DNA of 64,000 nt from Burkholderia puraquae (GCF_002099195.1 NZ_NBYX01000008.1:186001-250000), one strand, 5' to 3'; counted from the first letter of the stretch, positions 7,284 through 16,026 are shown. A program made the numbers and translations. The notes: a model not told the origin generated them from the sequence alone.

Positions 7284-9053
7284 ATGAACCGGCCCCTTTC
7301 CGAGCGCATCGCCCACCTGCTGCCAGGCGTTGCGCTGCTCGCGAATTACCGGCGCGCATGGTTCTCGCGCGATCTCTATGCGGGCATCGCGCTGTCGGCC
7401 GTGCTGGTGCCCGTCGGCATGAGCTATGCCGAGGCGGCCGGCCTGCCCGCCGTCACGGGGCTCTATGCATCGATCGCCGCGTTGCTCGCGTACGCGCTGC
7501 TCGGCCCGAGCCGGATCCTCGTCCTCGGCCCCGATTCGGCACTGGCCGCGCTGATTGCCGGCGCCATCGCTCCGCTCGCCGGTCACGATCCGCAGCGCGC
7601 CGTCGCGCTCGCCGGCGTGCTGGCGCTGTCGGCCGGCACGATCTGCATCCTGCTCGGCGCGCTTCGCCTCGGCTTCGTCACCGATCTGCTGTCGCGTCCG
7701 ATCCAGTACGGCTACCTGAACGGCATCGCCATAGCGCTCGCGATCGGCCGGTTGCCGGAACTGCTGGGCATGCCGGTATCGGGCGGCGACGTGTTCGGCA
7801 GCGTGCCGCGCATCGTGCACGCCCTCGTCGAACATCGGTTCTCCGGCGCTGCCGCGGTGCTCGGCATCGGTGCGCTCGCAGCCATTTTCCTGATGAAACG
7901 CGTGATGCCGCATGCGCCCGGCGTATTAATCGCGGTGCTGGCGGCGACCGTCGTCGCGCACGTGTCGCCGTTGCACGGGGTGGCAACGGTCGGCGCACTG
8001 CCGGCCGGCGCGCCCGTGCCGCACCTGCCGGTCGTCTCCGTCGCCGACCTGACCGCGCTCGCGTCCGGCGCGATCGCCGTCGCGCTGGTGTCGTTCGCCG
8101 ACATCAGCATGTTGTCGCGCGCGCTGTCCACGCGCGCGGGCGATACGCCGGACCGCAACCAGGAACTGGTCGCACTGGGCGCCGCCAATCTGCTGGCCGG
8201 CGTGATGCAGGGCTGCGCGGTCAGCAGCAGCGCATCGCGTACGCCCGTCGCGATTGCCGCGGGCGCGCAAAGCCAGGTCACGAATCTCGTCGCGGCCGCG
8301 TGCATCGCGATCCTGCTCGTTGCCGCACCCGCGCTGCTGACCCTCGTCCCGCGCCCGGCGCTGGCAGCCGTCGTGATCTACGCGGCGTTCGGCATCGCGG
8401 ACGTCCGCAGCGTCGTGCGCCTGTACCGGATGCGCCGCGGCGAATGCCTGATTTCGGTGCTGTGCTTCGCCGGCGTGATCGGCATGGGCGTCGTGCCCGG
8501 CATCCTGCTCGCCAGCGCGCTGTCGCTGCTGTCGTTCGTGTGGCGCGCGTGGCATCCGTACGATGCGGTGCTGGGCCGGCTGGCCGGCGTGCGCGGCTAT
8601 CACGACATTGCGCGCCATCCGGAAGCCGTGCAGACGCCCGGGCTCCTGCTGTTTCGCTGGGATGCGCCGCTCTTCTACGCGAACGTCGAGATTTTCTGCG
8701 AGCATCTGCACGCGGCCATCGCAAAGTCGGCGGCGCCGATCGCGCGCGTCGTCATCGCGGCCGAGCCCGTCACCGATATCGACGTCAGCGCCGCGGACCG
8801 GCTCGTGATGCTTGGCGAGGAACTCCGGGAGCGGAAGATCGCGCTCGACTTCGCGGAAATGAAAGGCCCCGTGAAGGATCGCCTGCGCGCCTACGGGCTA
8901 TTTGACGCATTGGGTTCCGCCAGCTTCTTCCCGACCGTGACCGACGCCGTCGCGCATCATGTCGGACGGCAACGCAGACATGCGGCACGAGGCGACGAAC
9001 CGGTCACGCGCCCCGCCCCGCCGCTTGCCGCACGAAACCGGGCGGACAGCTAG
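7284..9053 (+). CDS. SulP-family anion transporter with STAS domain
   Basis: Inner-membrane SLC26/SulP transporter of 589 residues, expected to carry sulfate, bicarbonate or a related anion. The N-terminal about 420 residues hold multiple membrane segments, with the family signature in GMSYAEAAGLPAVTGLYASI and the later TPVAIAAGAQSQ region. A cytoplasmic STAS domain covers about 445-565 (LLFRWDAPLFYANVE, VTDIDVSAADRL). It is the last gene of the rightward run behind the FNR-type box at 4206 and converges on the small gene at 9144. Substrate cannot be told from sequence; import of an anionic electron acceptor or acid-base control is a guess from context. Confidence 0.92.
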   Translation: MNRPLSERIAHLLPGVALLANYRRAWFSRDLYAGIALSAVLVPVGMSYAEAAGLPAVTGLYASIAALLAYALLGPSRILVLGPDSALAALIAGAIAPLAGHDPQRAVALAGVLALSAGTICILLGALRLGFVTDLLSRPIQYGYLNGIAIALAIGRLPELLGMPVSGGDVFGSVPRIVHALVEHRFSGAAAVLGIGALAAIFLMKRVMPHAPGVLIAVLAATVVAHVSPLHGVATVGALPAGAPVPHLPVVSVADLTALASGAIAVALVSFADISMLSRALSTRAGDTPDRNQELVALGAANLLAGVMQGCAVSSSASRTPVAIAAGAQSQVTNLVAAACIAILLVAAPALLTLVPRPALAAVVIYAAFGIADVRSVVRLYRMRRGECLISVLCFAGVIGMGVVPGILLASALSLLSFVWRAWHPYDAVLGRLAGVRGYHDIARHPEAVQTPGLLLFRWDAPLFYANVEIFCEHLHAAIAKSAAPIARVVIAAEPVTDIDVSAADRLVMLGEELRERKIALDFAEMKGPVKDRLRAYGLFDALGSASFFPTVTDAVAHHVGRQRRHAARGDEPVTRPAPPLAARNRADS

Positions 9054-9143
9054 ACATATCGATACATACGCATGCGCCGCGTGCCGCATCGGATGACAAC
9101 GAAACGCCGCCACGCGGGCGACATGGTCACGACCGCCGCTGCT

Positions 9144-9383
9144 TCAGACCGTGAACGTGTTCGACTTCCTCATCTCGATCCACGTCATCCCGGCGCGCAG
9201 CCCGTCGATCGCGGCTTCGCGCTCGGTGTCGTGAGTCCGGCTGTGCGCGAACGTGCGCTCGCATGCGCCGTCGGGCGACATCAGCGTCACGTGGATCGTG
9301 CAACGGTAGCCGCCCGTTCCGGTGGCGATCGTCTCGATCGCCACCGACCAGTCCGCGTCGTGTACCTCGCCTGACAGTGCCAT
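9144..9383 (-). CDS. Small hypothetical protein (79 aa)
   Basis: No family recognised. The sequence suggests a small beta-rich cytoplasmic domain (WSVAIETIATGTGGYRCTIHV) followed by a helix rich in Glu and Arg (TEREAAIDGLRAG). A purine-rich GGGGAAG precedes the ATG. It lies 52 bp downstream of the BON gene on the same strand, so it is probably the second gene of a two-gene operon driven by the FNR-type box at 10163. No signal peptide. Called real because of base composition and operon position. Confidence 0.65.
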   Translation of the reverse strand: MALSGEVHDADWSVAIETIATGTGGYRCTIHVTLMSPDGACERTFAHSRTHDTEREAAIDGLRAGMTWIEMRKSNTFTV

Positions 9384-9435
9384 TTGACTTCCCCTCTTCC
9401 GCGCGGACCGCGCATCCGGTTGCCGCTTGCCGGCG

Positions 9436-10086
9436 TTACTCGACGACCAGGTCGTCGACGACGGCGCGCACGCCGCGCGCCGACCATGCCGCCCCGCGCA
9501 CGGCCTTGCGCTCGGAGAACGAGCCGACCTTGCCGGACAGCCGCACCGTGCCGTCACGCACCTCGATCGCGATGTGCTTCGCCTCGCGCTCGGCATGACG
9601 CATGATCGCGCGCTTGATGTTGCCGCCGATGTCGGCCGAGCCGATCGTCCCGTGCACGGCGATATGGTCGGTCACGCCGGTCACGCTGCGCATCTGCGAG
9701 ATCGCCCGCACGGCCAGGTGGCTCTGGTACGCCCACTCGACGCTGCCGGACAGCGTGATCCAGCCGTGTTCGACCTGCACCTTGACCGTGTCGTCGTGCA
9801 GCCCGACCGTCCAATGCAGTACCGAACGCACCGCGTTCGCAATGTCCTCGTCGGTGCGGACGTCGTCGTCCGGCAAATGCACGGTCATGTCGACGACGAG
9901 CGCCTTGACGCCGCCCACGCGGTTCGCTGCGCGCTCGATCGCCAGTTTCTCCGCATAGCTCGGCGGGTGGCCCGAAAGCGTCACGATCCGGTTGACCACC
10001 TCGACACCGATACGTGTCGCGTCGATCGCCGGGTCGGACTCCAGTTCGTCCTGTACGTCCTGCTTCAACTGCTTGTCGGTCTTCAT
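9436..10086 (-). CDS. BON-domain protein with three BON repeats
   Basis: Protein of 216 residues made of three BON modules, at about 5-70, 80-145 and 150-216. Each ends in a recognisable VTLSG, ITLSG or VRLSG strand followed by a conserved helix. BON domains are linked to membrane phospholipid or envelope binding and osmotic protection. No signal peptide is visible, so this one looks cytoplasmic, as is common for stress-induced triple-BON proteins. AGGAG lies eight bases before the ATG. An FNR-type box at 10163-10176 with a CAAATC -10-like hexamer points at this gene. A fragment of a paralogue survives at 21369-21479. Confidence 0.92.
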   Translation of the reverse strand: MKTDKQLKQDVQDELESDPAIDATRIGVEVVNRIVTLSGHPPSYAEKLAIERAANRVGGVKALVVDMTVHLPDDDVRTDEDIANAVRSVLHWTVGLHDDTVKVQVEHGWITLSGSVEWAYQSHLAVRAISQMRSVTGVTDHIAVHGTIGSADIGGNIKRAIMRHAEREAKHIAIEVRDGTVRLSGKVGSFSERKAVRGAAWSARGVRAVVDDLVVE

Positions 10087-10162
10087 CGCCTGCACTCCTG
10101 TGAGCCGCGGCGCGCCAGTCCGCCGCACATCTCCAGATTTGCACACGCGCGGCCCCGGATCG

Positions 10163-10176
10163 CTGATGCAGGTCAA
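10163..10176 (-). promoter_or_regulatory. FNR-type box CTGATGCAGGTCAA
   Basis: One mismatch in the left half-site. On the minus strand CAAATC lies about 21-22 bp past the box, giving class II spacing for the BON gene (start 10086). Confidence 0.75.
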
Positions 10177-10218
10177 CGGACGCCGCTCGACGCACGTCGC
10201 AGCCGGCCGGGGCATCGC

Positions 10219-10232
10219 TTGACGGAGGTCAA
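10219..10232 (+). promoter_or_regulatory. FNR-type box TTGACGGAGGTCAA
   Basis: Palindrome upstream of the SagB-like gene. TTATCG begins about 20 bp past the box, giving a predicted start near 10267 and a leader of roughly 50 nt. The same 14-mer recurs exactly at 12593. Confidence 0.8.
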
Positions 10233-10316
10233 GCCGACGCTGCCCGGCCGCCTTATCGTGAGATCGCCGATGCGCGATGTCCCAGGCAAGCACGGCGATG
10301 CTCCAAGGAGACTCAC

Positions 10317-10982
10317 ATGACGGAACAGCAACTGCTGGCCTATTCGCCGGCGCCACCGGCAAGCCCGGTATCGCCACAGGGCGAATCCCCGGCCCTCATC
10401 GACCTGCCGCATCCGGACCTCGACAGCGGCCCGCCCTTGATGACGGCACTCGCGGCCAGGATGAGCGCCCGCGAATTCGCCGCCACGCCGCTGCCGCCCG
10501 CGACGCTCGGTGCGATGCTGTGGGCCGCGGACGGCGTCAACCGGCCGGCCGGCGGCGGCCGTACCGCGCCGTCCGCGCATGCGTTCAACGAAATCGACGT
10601 GTACGTCGCGCTGCCGTGCGGCGTCTATCGCTACGACGCGCCCGCGCATCGGCTCGTGCTGAAACACGCGGTGGATGCCCGCAACCTCACGGGTTACCAG
10701 GACTTCGTCGGCCGCGCGCCGCTGGATCTCGTCTACGTCGTGCGCACCTCGGCGATCCTCGACATGCCGCCGCAACAGCGCGACGTGTTCTCGGCGATCG
10801 CGGCCGGCGCCATCGCGCAGAACGTGTCGCTCTACTGCGCGGCCGCCGGGCTCGGCACGGTCGTACGCGGCTGGATCAACCACCGCGCGCTTGCCGACGC
10901 GCTGCGGCTGAACGAGGACGAGCTCCCGATCCTTGCGCAGACGGTGGGCTACCGGGCGGGCGGCACGGCATCGCATGCGTGA
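10317..10982 (+). CDS. SagB/ThcOx-like nitroreductase-family protein
   Basis: Flavin-dependent oxidoreductase-fold protein of 221 residues. It has the SagB-type opening with MSAREFAATPLPPATLGAML, the NRPAGGGRTAPSAHA segment that lines the FMN site, and a central VSLYCAAAGLGTVVRG region typical of the family. The usual SagB partner proteins for peptide maturation are absent, so a stand-alone nitro- or quinone-reductase role is more likely than bacteriocin processing. AAGGAG lies just before the ATG, and an FNR-type box at 10219 is correctly spaced. It converges on the Hsp20 gene with a hairpin terminator between. Confidence 0.88.
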   Translation: MTEQQLLAYSPAPPASPVSPQGESPALIDLPHPDLDSGPPLMTALAARMSAREFAATPLPPATLGAMLWAADGVNRPAGGGRTAPSAHAFNEIDVYVALPCGVYRYDAPAHRLVLKHAVDARNLTGYQDFVGRAPLDLVYVVRTSAILDMPPQQRDVFSAIAAGAIAQNVSLYCAAAGLGTVVRGWINHRALADALRLNEDELPILAQTVGYRAGGTASHA

Positions 10983-11008
10983 GCGTTCGCGCGGCCGCTT
11001 CAATAAAG

Positions 11009-11036
11009 ACGGCGCGCGGAACGCTCCGCGCGCCGT
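11009..11036 (-). terminator. Rho-independent terminator for the Hsp20 gene
   Basis: Perfect 12-bp stem (ACGGCGCGCGGA paired with TCCGCGCGCCGT) around a 4-base loop. On the minus strand it is followed by CTTTATT, so it best terminates the leftward Hsp20 transcript. It may also stop the convergent nitroreductase transcript. Confidence 0.8.
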
Positions 11037-11087
11037 TACCTCCCTTCGGGCGGCGCGTGCCCACGTCGCACGCTGCCTGCCGTCCGA

Positions 11088-11522
11088 TCAGCTGATGGCC
11101 AGTTTCTTCTGTGTGACCGGCGCCTTCTTCGGGAGCGTCAGCGACAGCACGCCGTCCTGGTAAGTCGCCGTAGCGTTCGCATCGTCGATCTCGCCCGACA
11201 GCGAGAACGAACGGCTGATCGCGCCGCTGTAGCGCTCGCGACGGATCACACGCTCGCCAGCCTTCTGCTCCTTGTTGCGCTCGATCTTCGCGTTGATCGA
11301 TACGGTACTTCCGGTCACCTGGACGTCGATGTCGTCCTTGGCGACGCCCGGCAGTTCCGCGTTGACCTTGTACGCATCGTCGCTTTCCGTCACGTCGATC
11401 TTCATCGAGGCCAGGTCGGGCTCGTCCGTCAGCGTCATCCCGCGCAGCGGCCTGAACAGCCCCTGAAACAGGTCGGCAACGGGTTCGATCGAAAACGGAT
11501 CGTAACGCGTGACATTGCTCAT
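11088..11522 (-). CDS. Hsp20/alpha-crystallin family small heat-shock protein
   Basis: Small heat-shock chaperone of 144 residues, an ATP-independent holdase. The alpha-crystallin domain spans about 38-140 with ELPGVAKDDIDVQV, the RRERYSGAISRSFSL strand and the GVLSLTLPK signature, followed by a short basic tail. AAGGAG precedes the ATG by eight bases. An FNR-type box at 11676 with a TACGCT hexamer at class II spacing implies a leader of about 120 nt. Oxygen-regulated Hsp20 next to universal stress proteins resembles the mycobacterial dormancy set in content, an analogy only. Confidence 0.95.
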   Translation of the reverse strand: MSNVTRYDPFSIEPVADLFQGLFRPLRGMTLTDEPDLASMKIDVTESDDAYKVNAELPGVAKDDIDVQVTGSTVSINAKIERNKEQKAGERVIRRERYSGAISRSFSLSGEIDDANATATYQDGVLSLTLPKKAPVTQKKLAIS

Positions 11523-11675
11523 GGTTCGTACTCCTTGAACGATAGACAGGCGGCCCGCGCGTTCGTCCCGCCCGCGCGACGCCATGATGAAGACCGGATT
11601 GGCCCGGCACCGTGTGCCGTGCAACGGACGAACGATCATCAGGATTCCAGCGTAACGGCCCGAATCGGCGCGCGC

Positions 11676-11689
11676 TTGATGCGCGTCAA
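11676..11689 (-). promoter_or_regulatory. FNR-type box TTGATGCGCGTCAA
   Basis: Lies between the end of the DUF1488 gene and the Hsp20 gene. A TACGCT hexamer about 22 bp past the box on the minus strand fits promotion of Hsp20. Confidence 0.75.
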
Positions 11690-11702
11690 CGGCTGCGGGC
11701 GC

Positions 11703-11978
11703 TCACGTGCAGAACCGGAAGTAGCCGCTGTGGAGCAGGATAGGCCGGCCGTCCATCTCCTCGAGCAGGCAGCGTGCGGCGCGCTCGATCGCGGGGCGGT
11801 GGCGGGCAAACGCATCCACGAGATCCTGCTCGCGCGGCGACGCCGCGCGGAAGTGATCCTCCAGCGCTTCCGCGGTAATCGCGCAGCGCACGCGGCGGCC
11901 TTCGACCAGCGCCGGAAAGGTCAGTGCCGGATCCAGGCCGCAATAGGTCGGATGTTCGGAAGGAAAGGAGATCTGCAT
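11703..11978 (-). CDS. DUF1488-like small protein (91 aa)
   Basis: Small soluble protein resembling DUF1488. It opens with a beta-strand (MQISFPSE), followed by GRRVRCAITAEALEDHF and a helical tail with ERAARCLLEEM, the order seen in that family. Function is unknown. GAGGTGA lies about eight bases before the ATG. It follows the universal stress gene by 65 bp on the same strand and is presumably co-transcribed from the FNR-type box at 12593. Confidence 0.72.
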   Translation of the reverse strand: MQISFPSEHPTYCGLDPALTFPALVEGRRVRCAITAEALEDHFRAASPREQDLVDAFARHRPAIERAARCLLEEMDGRPILLHSGYFRFCT

Positions 11979-12043
11979 GATGGTCACCTCGGCAGGTTGC
12001 GCACGGGCAGGCGCCGGCTGGCGGCGCACCGTGCATGGCGGCC

Positions 12044-12514
12044 CTACGCCGCCGCCGCGGCCGGTGCGGCGTCGCTGCCGCGCACGAGCAGGACCGGGCA
12101 GCTCGATCCGCGCAGGAAACGTTCGGCGACGCTGCCGAGGAACAGCCGCCGCACCCCGCGCCGCCCGTGGGTACCGACCACGGCGAGATCGATCGACCGC
12201 TCGGCGACGTAGCGCTGCAGCCGTTCGGCGACACTCTCGCCGATCTCGGTCTCGATGAGTTCCGCCTCGCCGTTGACTGCCGCGTGTGCGATGGTCCGTT
12301 CCTCGCGTCGCAGGACCGACGCGCCGTCGCGCCGGATCTCGGCAAGCAATGCATCCGGGTCCATGCGTCCGCCGAACGTGATCAGCAGCGACTTGTCGAC
12401 GACGAAAACGGCGAACAGGCGGGCACCGCACGATCGCGCCACCTTCAGGCCCTCGTCGAGCGCCCGTTGCGATGAAGAACTGCCGTCCACGGCGACCATG
12501 ATGTTCGTATACAT
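12044..12514 (-). CDS. Universal stress protein (UspA family)
   Basis: Single-domain universal stress protein of 156 residues. It has MVAVDGSSSSQRALDE at the N-terminus and the ATP-binding signature G-X2-G-X9-G-S in GTHGRRGVRRLFLGS, followed by CPVLLVR, placing it in the nucleotide-binding UspFG-type branch. A short poly-Ala tail ends the protein. UspA proteins support survival during growth arrest. The FNR-type box at 12593 with GATGAT about 21 bp downstream predicts transcription from near 12558. Confidence 0.95.
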   Translation of the reverse strand: MYTNIMVAVDGSSSSQRALDEGLKVARSCGARLFAVFVVDKSLLITFGGRMDPDALLAEIRRDGASVLRREERTIAHAAVNGEAELIETEIGESVAERLQRYVAERSIDLAVVGTHGRRGVRRLFLGSVAERFLRGSSCPVLLVRGSDAAPAAAAA

Positions 12515-12592
12515 ACCGACCTCGCTGGATGAACCGACGCGCCGGCGGCGTTCGGATTGGTTTTCATCATCGGCGTTCGCCGCAAGCGGGCG

Positions 12593-12606
12593 TTGACGGA
12601 GGTCAA
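12593..12606 (-). promoter_or_regulatory. FNR-type box TTGACGGAGGTCAA
   Basis: Identical 14-mer to the box at 10219. Centre is 85 bp from the universal stress protein ATG; the GATGAT hexamer at 12566-12571 fits class II geometry on the minus strand. Confidence 0.85.
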
Positions 12607-12657
12607 CGGTTCGAAATCATGCGGAAACCGGCTCGCGAGCAGCCGCGAGACGCCGGA

Positions 12658-13131
12658 TCATCGCGGCACGACGGGCGCCGCCGGCGCGTCGGACGAACGC
12701 GCCGGGCTCCCATATGACCGGAAGCCTCGCTCGATGTCGAGGATCTTCGTCGCGCACGCGTCGTATCGCCAGCCCGGGCCGCCGTCGCTGTCGTACATGC
12801 CCTTGCACATCGCCTTGAGCCGGATCACCGAGGCGCCGCCCGACGTCGTGCGGGAGGCCCACAGATACACGTCTCCGGCCAGAAACGGAGCCGCCGTTTC
12901 GATCGTGTCCGCGTCGGCGCGCTTGATCCGGGTCGACGAATGCGCTTCGATGTAGCGGCGCGCGAAGTTCCATGCACGATCGCATTCGGCAGGCGTCGAA
13001 CACCGCAGCGCCGCGGCCTGGCGCGCGGCTGACAATTGCGTTTCCGTCGACCGGAAGGCCGCGTTCCGTTCCGCACCGGCGCACGCGCCCAACACAAGCA
13101 GCACGCCCACCGCCCACACCTGTTGTTTCAT
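12658..13131 (-). CDS. Putative lipoprotein (157 aa)
   Basis: Probable outer-envelope lipoprotein of unknown function. From ATG 13131 the protein begins with two basic-polar residues, a hydrophobic stretch and the lipobox VLGAC with Cys at about residue 18. The mature part has four further cysteines in two pairs (CSTPAEC, then MCKG and DACATK) and a Trp-rich centre (YLWASR), consistent with a small disulfide-bonded periplasmic domain. No strong ribosome binding site is visible. A longer in-frame start exists upstream, but it would bury the signal peptide. No FNR box lies close by. Confidence 0.7.
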   Translation of the reverse strand: MKQQVWAVGVLLVLGACAGAERNAAFRSTETQLSAARQAAALRCSTPAECDRAWNFARRYIEAHSSTRIKRADADTIETAAPFLAGDVYLWASRTTSGGASVIRLKAMCKGMYDSDGGPGWRYDACATKILDIERGFRSYGSPARSSDAPAAPVVPR

Positions 13132-13618
13132 CGCCCTGCCCCGCAACGCATCGAGTTCCGCCCGCAATCGGGCGGCATGAACACGCTCGGCGCGAATCCG
13201 GCCGGGGATGGCCGACATCCCGCATACGGCGCGCGGTCACGTCCCGTATCGCGCAAGCGTTCGAATCGACTGTATTGCCGCCACGGAGAACGCAGATGAT
13301 CTGCATCAAGCACCCGACCCAGTGGCGCGGGCCGTACGTACCGCTCAGGCCGCCGTTCGCGTGGAAGCGGCGGCGTTACACGGAATCCGGGCCAGTGCCG
13401 GTTCGCGGAACCCCGTCCGGGGCGCGCGACCGCGACAGGCTTGACGCGCATCAAGCCGGAACGGGCAGCGGTCGGCTGCAATAGGGGGCGTCGCACACGC
13501 CACCGAGGGCCCGCCGGCCCGATCCCGCGACATCGAGCAGACGGGCACGAGGCCATTCCCGTTCGACAACAACCCGCGGGCGCCGCGGTATGCACGCCCT
13601 GCCATCGATCCGTATGCC
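13132..13618. other. Gene-poor interval between lipoprotein and APH/kinase gene
   Basis: Contains the FNR-type box at 13441-13454. A 62-codon frame (13296-13484) runs straight across the box and is probably not a gene. Nothing else coding is apparent. Confidence 0.45.
13441..13454 (+). promoter_or_regulatory. FNR-type box TTGACGCGCATCAA
   Basis: Near-perfect palindrome. TGCAAT lies 22 bp past the box on the plus strand, giving a predicted start near 13489 and a leader of about 130 nt to the gene at 13619. Confidence 0.8.
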
Positions 13619-15223
13619 ATGTCCCGACCGCCACGCCTGCCGTTCAAGTCAAGCCGCGGAGCCGCACGACGCGAGACCCTGCAATTCGATCGCGCATTGC
13701 GCCGGCCCGCCACCTATCCCCATCCCGCCGGCCGGATCGAACGGATCGAAACGCACCTGTCCGTCGTCTATCTGGCAGGGCGTTACGCGTACAAGCGCAT
13801 CAAGCCCGTCCGATTCGCGTTCGTCGACCTCGTGCGCCCCGCGCAGCGGCGCCGCTGCGCACTTGCGGAGTGCACGCTCAACCGGCCGTTCGCCGGCCCG
13901 CTGTACCTGGGCGTCTGGCCGCTCGTCGCGGATGGCCGGCGCGGTGCATTCGGCCCGCCCGTGCCGACCGCCGCGCGCCGGCAGCGACACGCTGCGGTGC
14001 CGGGCGAGCATGTGGTCCGCATGCGCCGGTTCGATGCGGATGCGATGCTGTCTGTCCGCAGCGCGTCGCACGATCTCGGGCTGACGGATGCGGACGCACT
14101 CGCGGATACACTGGCCCGCCACCACCTTCACGCGCCCCGCCGTGCGCCGCGCGGCCACCCGGGCAGCGCGGCCAGCGTCGCGGCGCAATGCCGGCCGCTG
14201 TGCGACACGCTCGACGTCGCCGTGCCCGCGGAAGCCGCGCTGCGCCGCTGGTACGAGGCCGAGCTGGCCCGCATCGCGCCGCTGCTCTCCGAGCGGCATG
14301 CGCACGGCTTCGTGCGCGCGTGCCACGGCGACCTGCATCTCGACAACGTCGTGCGCTGGCGCAACCGCATCCTGATGTTCGACTGCCTCGAGTTCGACGA
14401 CACGCTGCGCTGGATCGACGTGGCGAGCGATCTCGCGTTTGCGCTGATGGATTATTCCGCCCGCGGGCGAGCCGACTGCGCCCACTGCCTCCTGTCCGGA
14501 TGGCTCGCCCGCACGGGCGACCATGCGGCGCTGGGCGTGCTGCCGTGCTACTTCGTCTATCGCGCGCTGGTGCGGGCGATGACCGCGCGGCTGCGCGGCG
14601 ACGAAGCGGCGCGCAGCCGCTATCTGCGCGTTGCGTCGGACATGGCGCGGACGCGGCGCGATACGCAACCGGCCTTGCTGCTGTGCCATGGCGTATCCGG
14701 CTCGGGCAAGTCGGTCGCCAGCCGCGCGCTGGCGGAACAGATCGGCGCGATCCGGCTGTCCAGCGATGTCGAGCGCAAGCGTGACGCCCGCGCGCCGCAG
14801 CGCACCCGGCTGTCCGCCGCCGCATACTCGGATACGGCAATCGACGCGATCTACGACAGACTCCGTGAGCAGGCCGGCGTGGTCCTCGCCAGCGGCTACA
14901 CGGCGATCGTCGACGCAACCTTCCTGCGCAGCCACAACCGGGCGGCCTTCATCTCGCTCGCCGCGCAGCTCGGCGTGCGTGTCGCGATTCTCGATTTCAC
15001 CGCGAGCCAGGCAACGCTCGCCGCGCGTGTCGCGGCCCGGGCCGCGCTCGGGCGCGATGCGTCCGACGCCGACACGGCCGTACTGGCCCGGCAGATCGGG
15101 CATGCGGAGCCGCTGGCCGGATCCGAGGCCGCGATCGCGATCCGGTTCGAGACCGACTGCGATGTCGCGGCATACGGCGACCGTGCATTCTGGGCGCCGT
15201 TGTTCGCCGTGCTACGCACATAG
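13619..15223 (+). CDS. APH-like phosphotransferase fused to P-loop kinase domain
   Basis: Two-domain protein of 534 residues. The N-terminal half is aminoglycoside-phosphotransferase-like, with the catalytic loop CHGDLHLDNV and the metal-binding equivalent MFDCLEFDD. The C-terminal half is a small P-loop kinase with Walker A GVSGSGKS near residue 365 and the distal DATFLR segment. This bifunctional layout is widespread in proteobacteria and usually not a resistance gene; substrates are unknown. It sits in the anaerobic cluster with an FNR-type box upstream carrying a good -10 match (TGCAAT). The start is the first in-frame ATG with normal composition; no strong ribosome binding site was seen. 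Confidence 0.85.
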   Translation: MSRPPRLPFKSSRGAARRETLQFDRALRRPATYPHPAGRIERIETHLSVVYLAGRYAYKRIKPVRFAFVDLVRPAQRRRCALAECTLNRPFAGPLYLGVWPLVADGRRGAFGPPVPTAARRQRHAAVPGEHVVRMRRFDADAMLSVRSASHDLGLTDADALADTLARHHLHAPRRAPRGHPGSAASVAAQCRPLCDTLDVAVPAEAALRRWYEAELARIAPLLSERHAHGFVRACHGDLHLDNVVRWRNRILMFDCLEFDDTLRWIDVASDLAFALMDYSARGRADCAHCLLSGWLARTGDHAALGVLPCYFVYRALVRAMTARLRGDEAARSRYLRVASDMARTRRDTQPALLLCHGVSGSGKSVASRALAEQIGAIRLSSDVERKRDARAPQRTRLSAAAYSDTAIDAIYDRLREQAGVVLASGYTAIVDATFLRSHNRAAFISLAAQLGVRVAILDFTASQATLAARVAARAALGRDASDADTAVLARQIGHAEPLAGSEAAIAIRFETDCDVAAYGDRAFWAPLFAVLRT

Positions 15224-15293
15224 CCGTGCGGGGCGGGGCGCCCCGGGAAACGGCGCCTGCGCCCACGACCGGCGCGGGGCCGGCGATACGTCG

Positions 15294-15743
15294 TTACGCG
15301 CGGAAACGCTGCTCCTCGATCTGCTGCAGCTTGCCGACTTCCGCGACACCGCCGAGCAGCCCCGCAAGATACTCGACGATATCGTCGAGCGTCACGATGC
15401 CGGCGAGACGGCCCTCGTCGTCGACCACCGGCAAGCGCCGAATGCCCGACCGGCGCATTTCCTCGAGCGCGACGCCGATTTCGTCGGTGTCGGACACGAC
15501 GACCAGGCCCCGCGACATGATCTGGCCGGCCGTCACGTCGCCCGGATCGTCGCCCCGGGCCATCACCTCGATCACCAGGTCGCGATCGGTGACGACGCCG
15601 ATCGGGATGGCATCGCCCTCGCGATACTCGATGACGACGATATCGCCGACATGCGCGTGCCGCATGCGATCGGCCAGTTCGAGCGCACTGCATTCCACGG
15701 TGCAGGATTCGACCGGCCGGGTACTGATTCTTCCGATGTGCAT
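15294..15743 (-). CDS. CBS-domain protein (149 aa)
   Basis: Stand-alone tandem CBS (Bateman) module. The first repeat spans about 8-65 (ADRMRHAHVGDIVVIE, GVVTDRDL) and the second about 75-132 (RRSGIRRLPVVDDEGRL, GIVTLDDI). Such modules bind adenosine nucleotides and report energy state, often through a partner protein. AGGAG lies seven to eight bases before the ATG. Two FNR-type boxes lie upstream at 15847 and 16027. A close paralogue of identical length is at 20858-21307. Confidence 0.92.
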   Translation of the reverse strand: MHIGRISTRPVESCTVECSALELADRMRHAHVGDIVVIEYREGDAIPIGVVTDRDLVIEVMARGDDPGDVTAGQIMSRGLVVVSDTDEIGVALEEMRRSGIRRLPVVDDEGRLAGIVTLDDIVEYLAGLLGGVAEVGKLQQIEEQRFRA

Positions 15744-15846
15744 GATGAGGCTCCTGTTGCGCGTTCGGTGGAGACCACGCACGCGACCCGCCCGGCGGCG
15801 GCGCATGCATCCCGGGTTCAGGGTAAGGGGGGTGGCCCGGGCACAC

Positions 15847-15860
15847 TTGACGCACGTCAA
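15847..15860 (-). promoter_or_regulatory. FNR-type box TTGACGCACGTCAA (proximal)
   Basis: Perfect half-sites. Centre is 110 bp from the CBS ATG; TTACCCT about 21 bp past the box on the minus strand fits class II geometry. Confidence 0.82.
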
Positions 15861-16026
15861 CGTGCCGACCGGCGGCGCATCGACCGGATGCCTGAACGAC
15901 GTCGTCAGCGAACGCCCGGTGTGTTCCGGTGCCGGATCGGCAAGCTGCCTGCCGGCAGCGTTGCCCATGCCGCCTCGTCTTGCCGTCGACGATGCATTCA
16001 TTCTCGATCGCACTGCGCGGCGTGCG

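Noticed and set aside
13296..13484. 62-codon plus-strand frame (MICIKHPTQWRG...)
   Set aside because: It runs through the FNR-type box and its predicted -10, has odd Arg/Pro-rich composition, and would put the promoter of the next gene inside a coding region.
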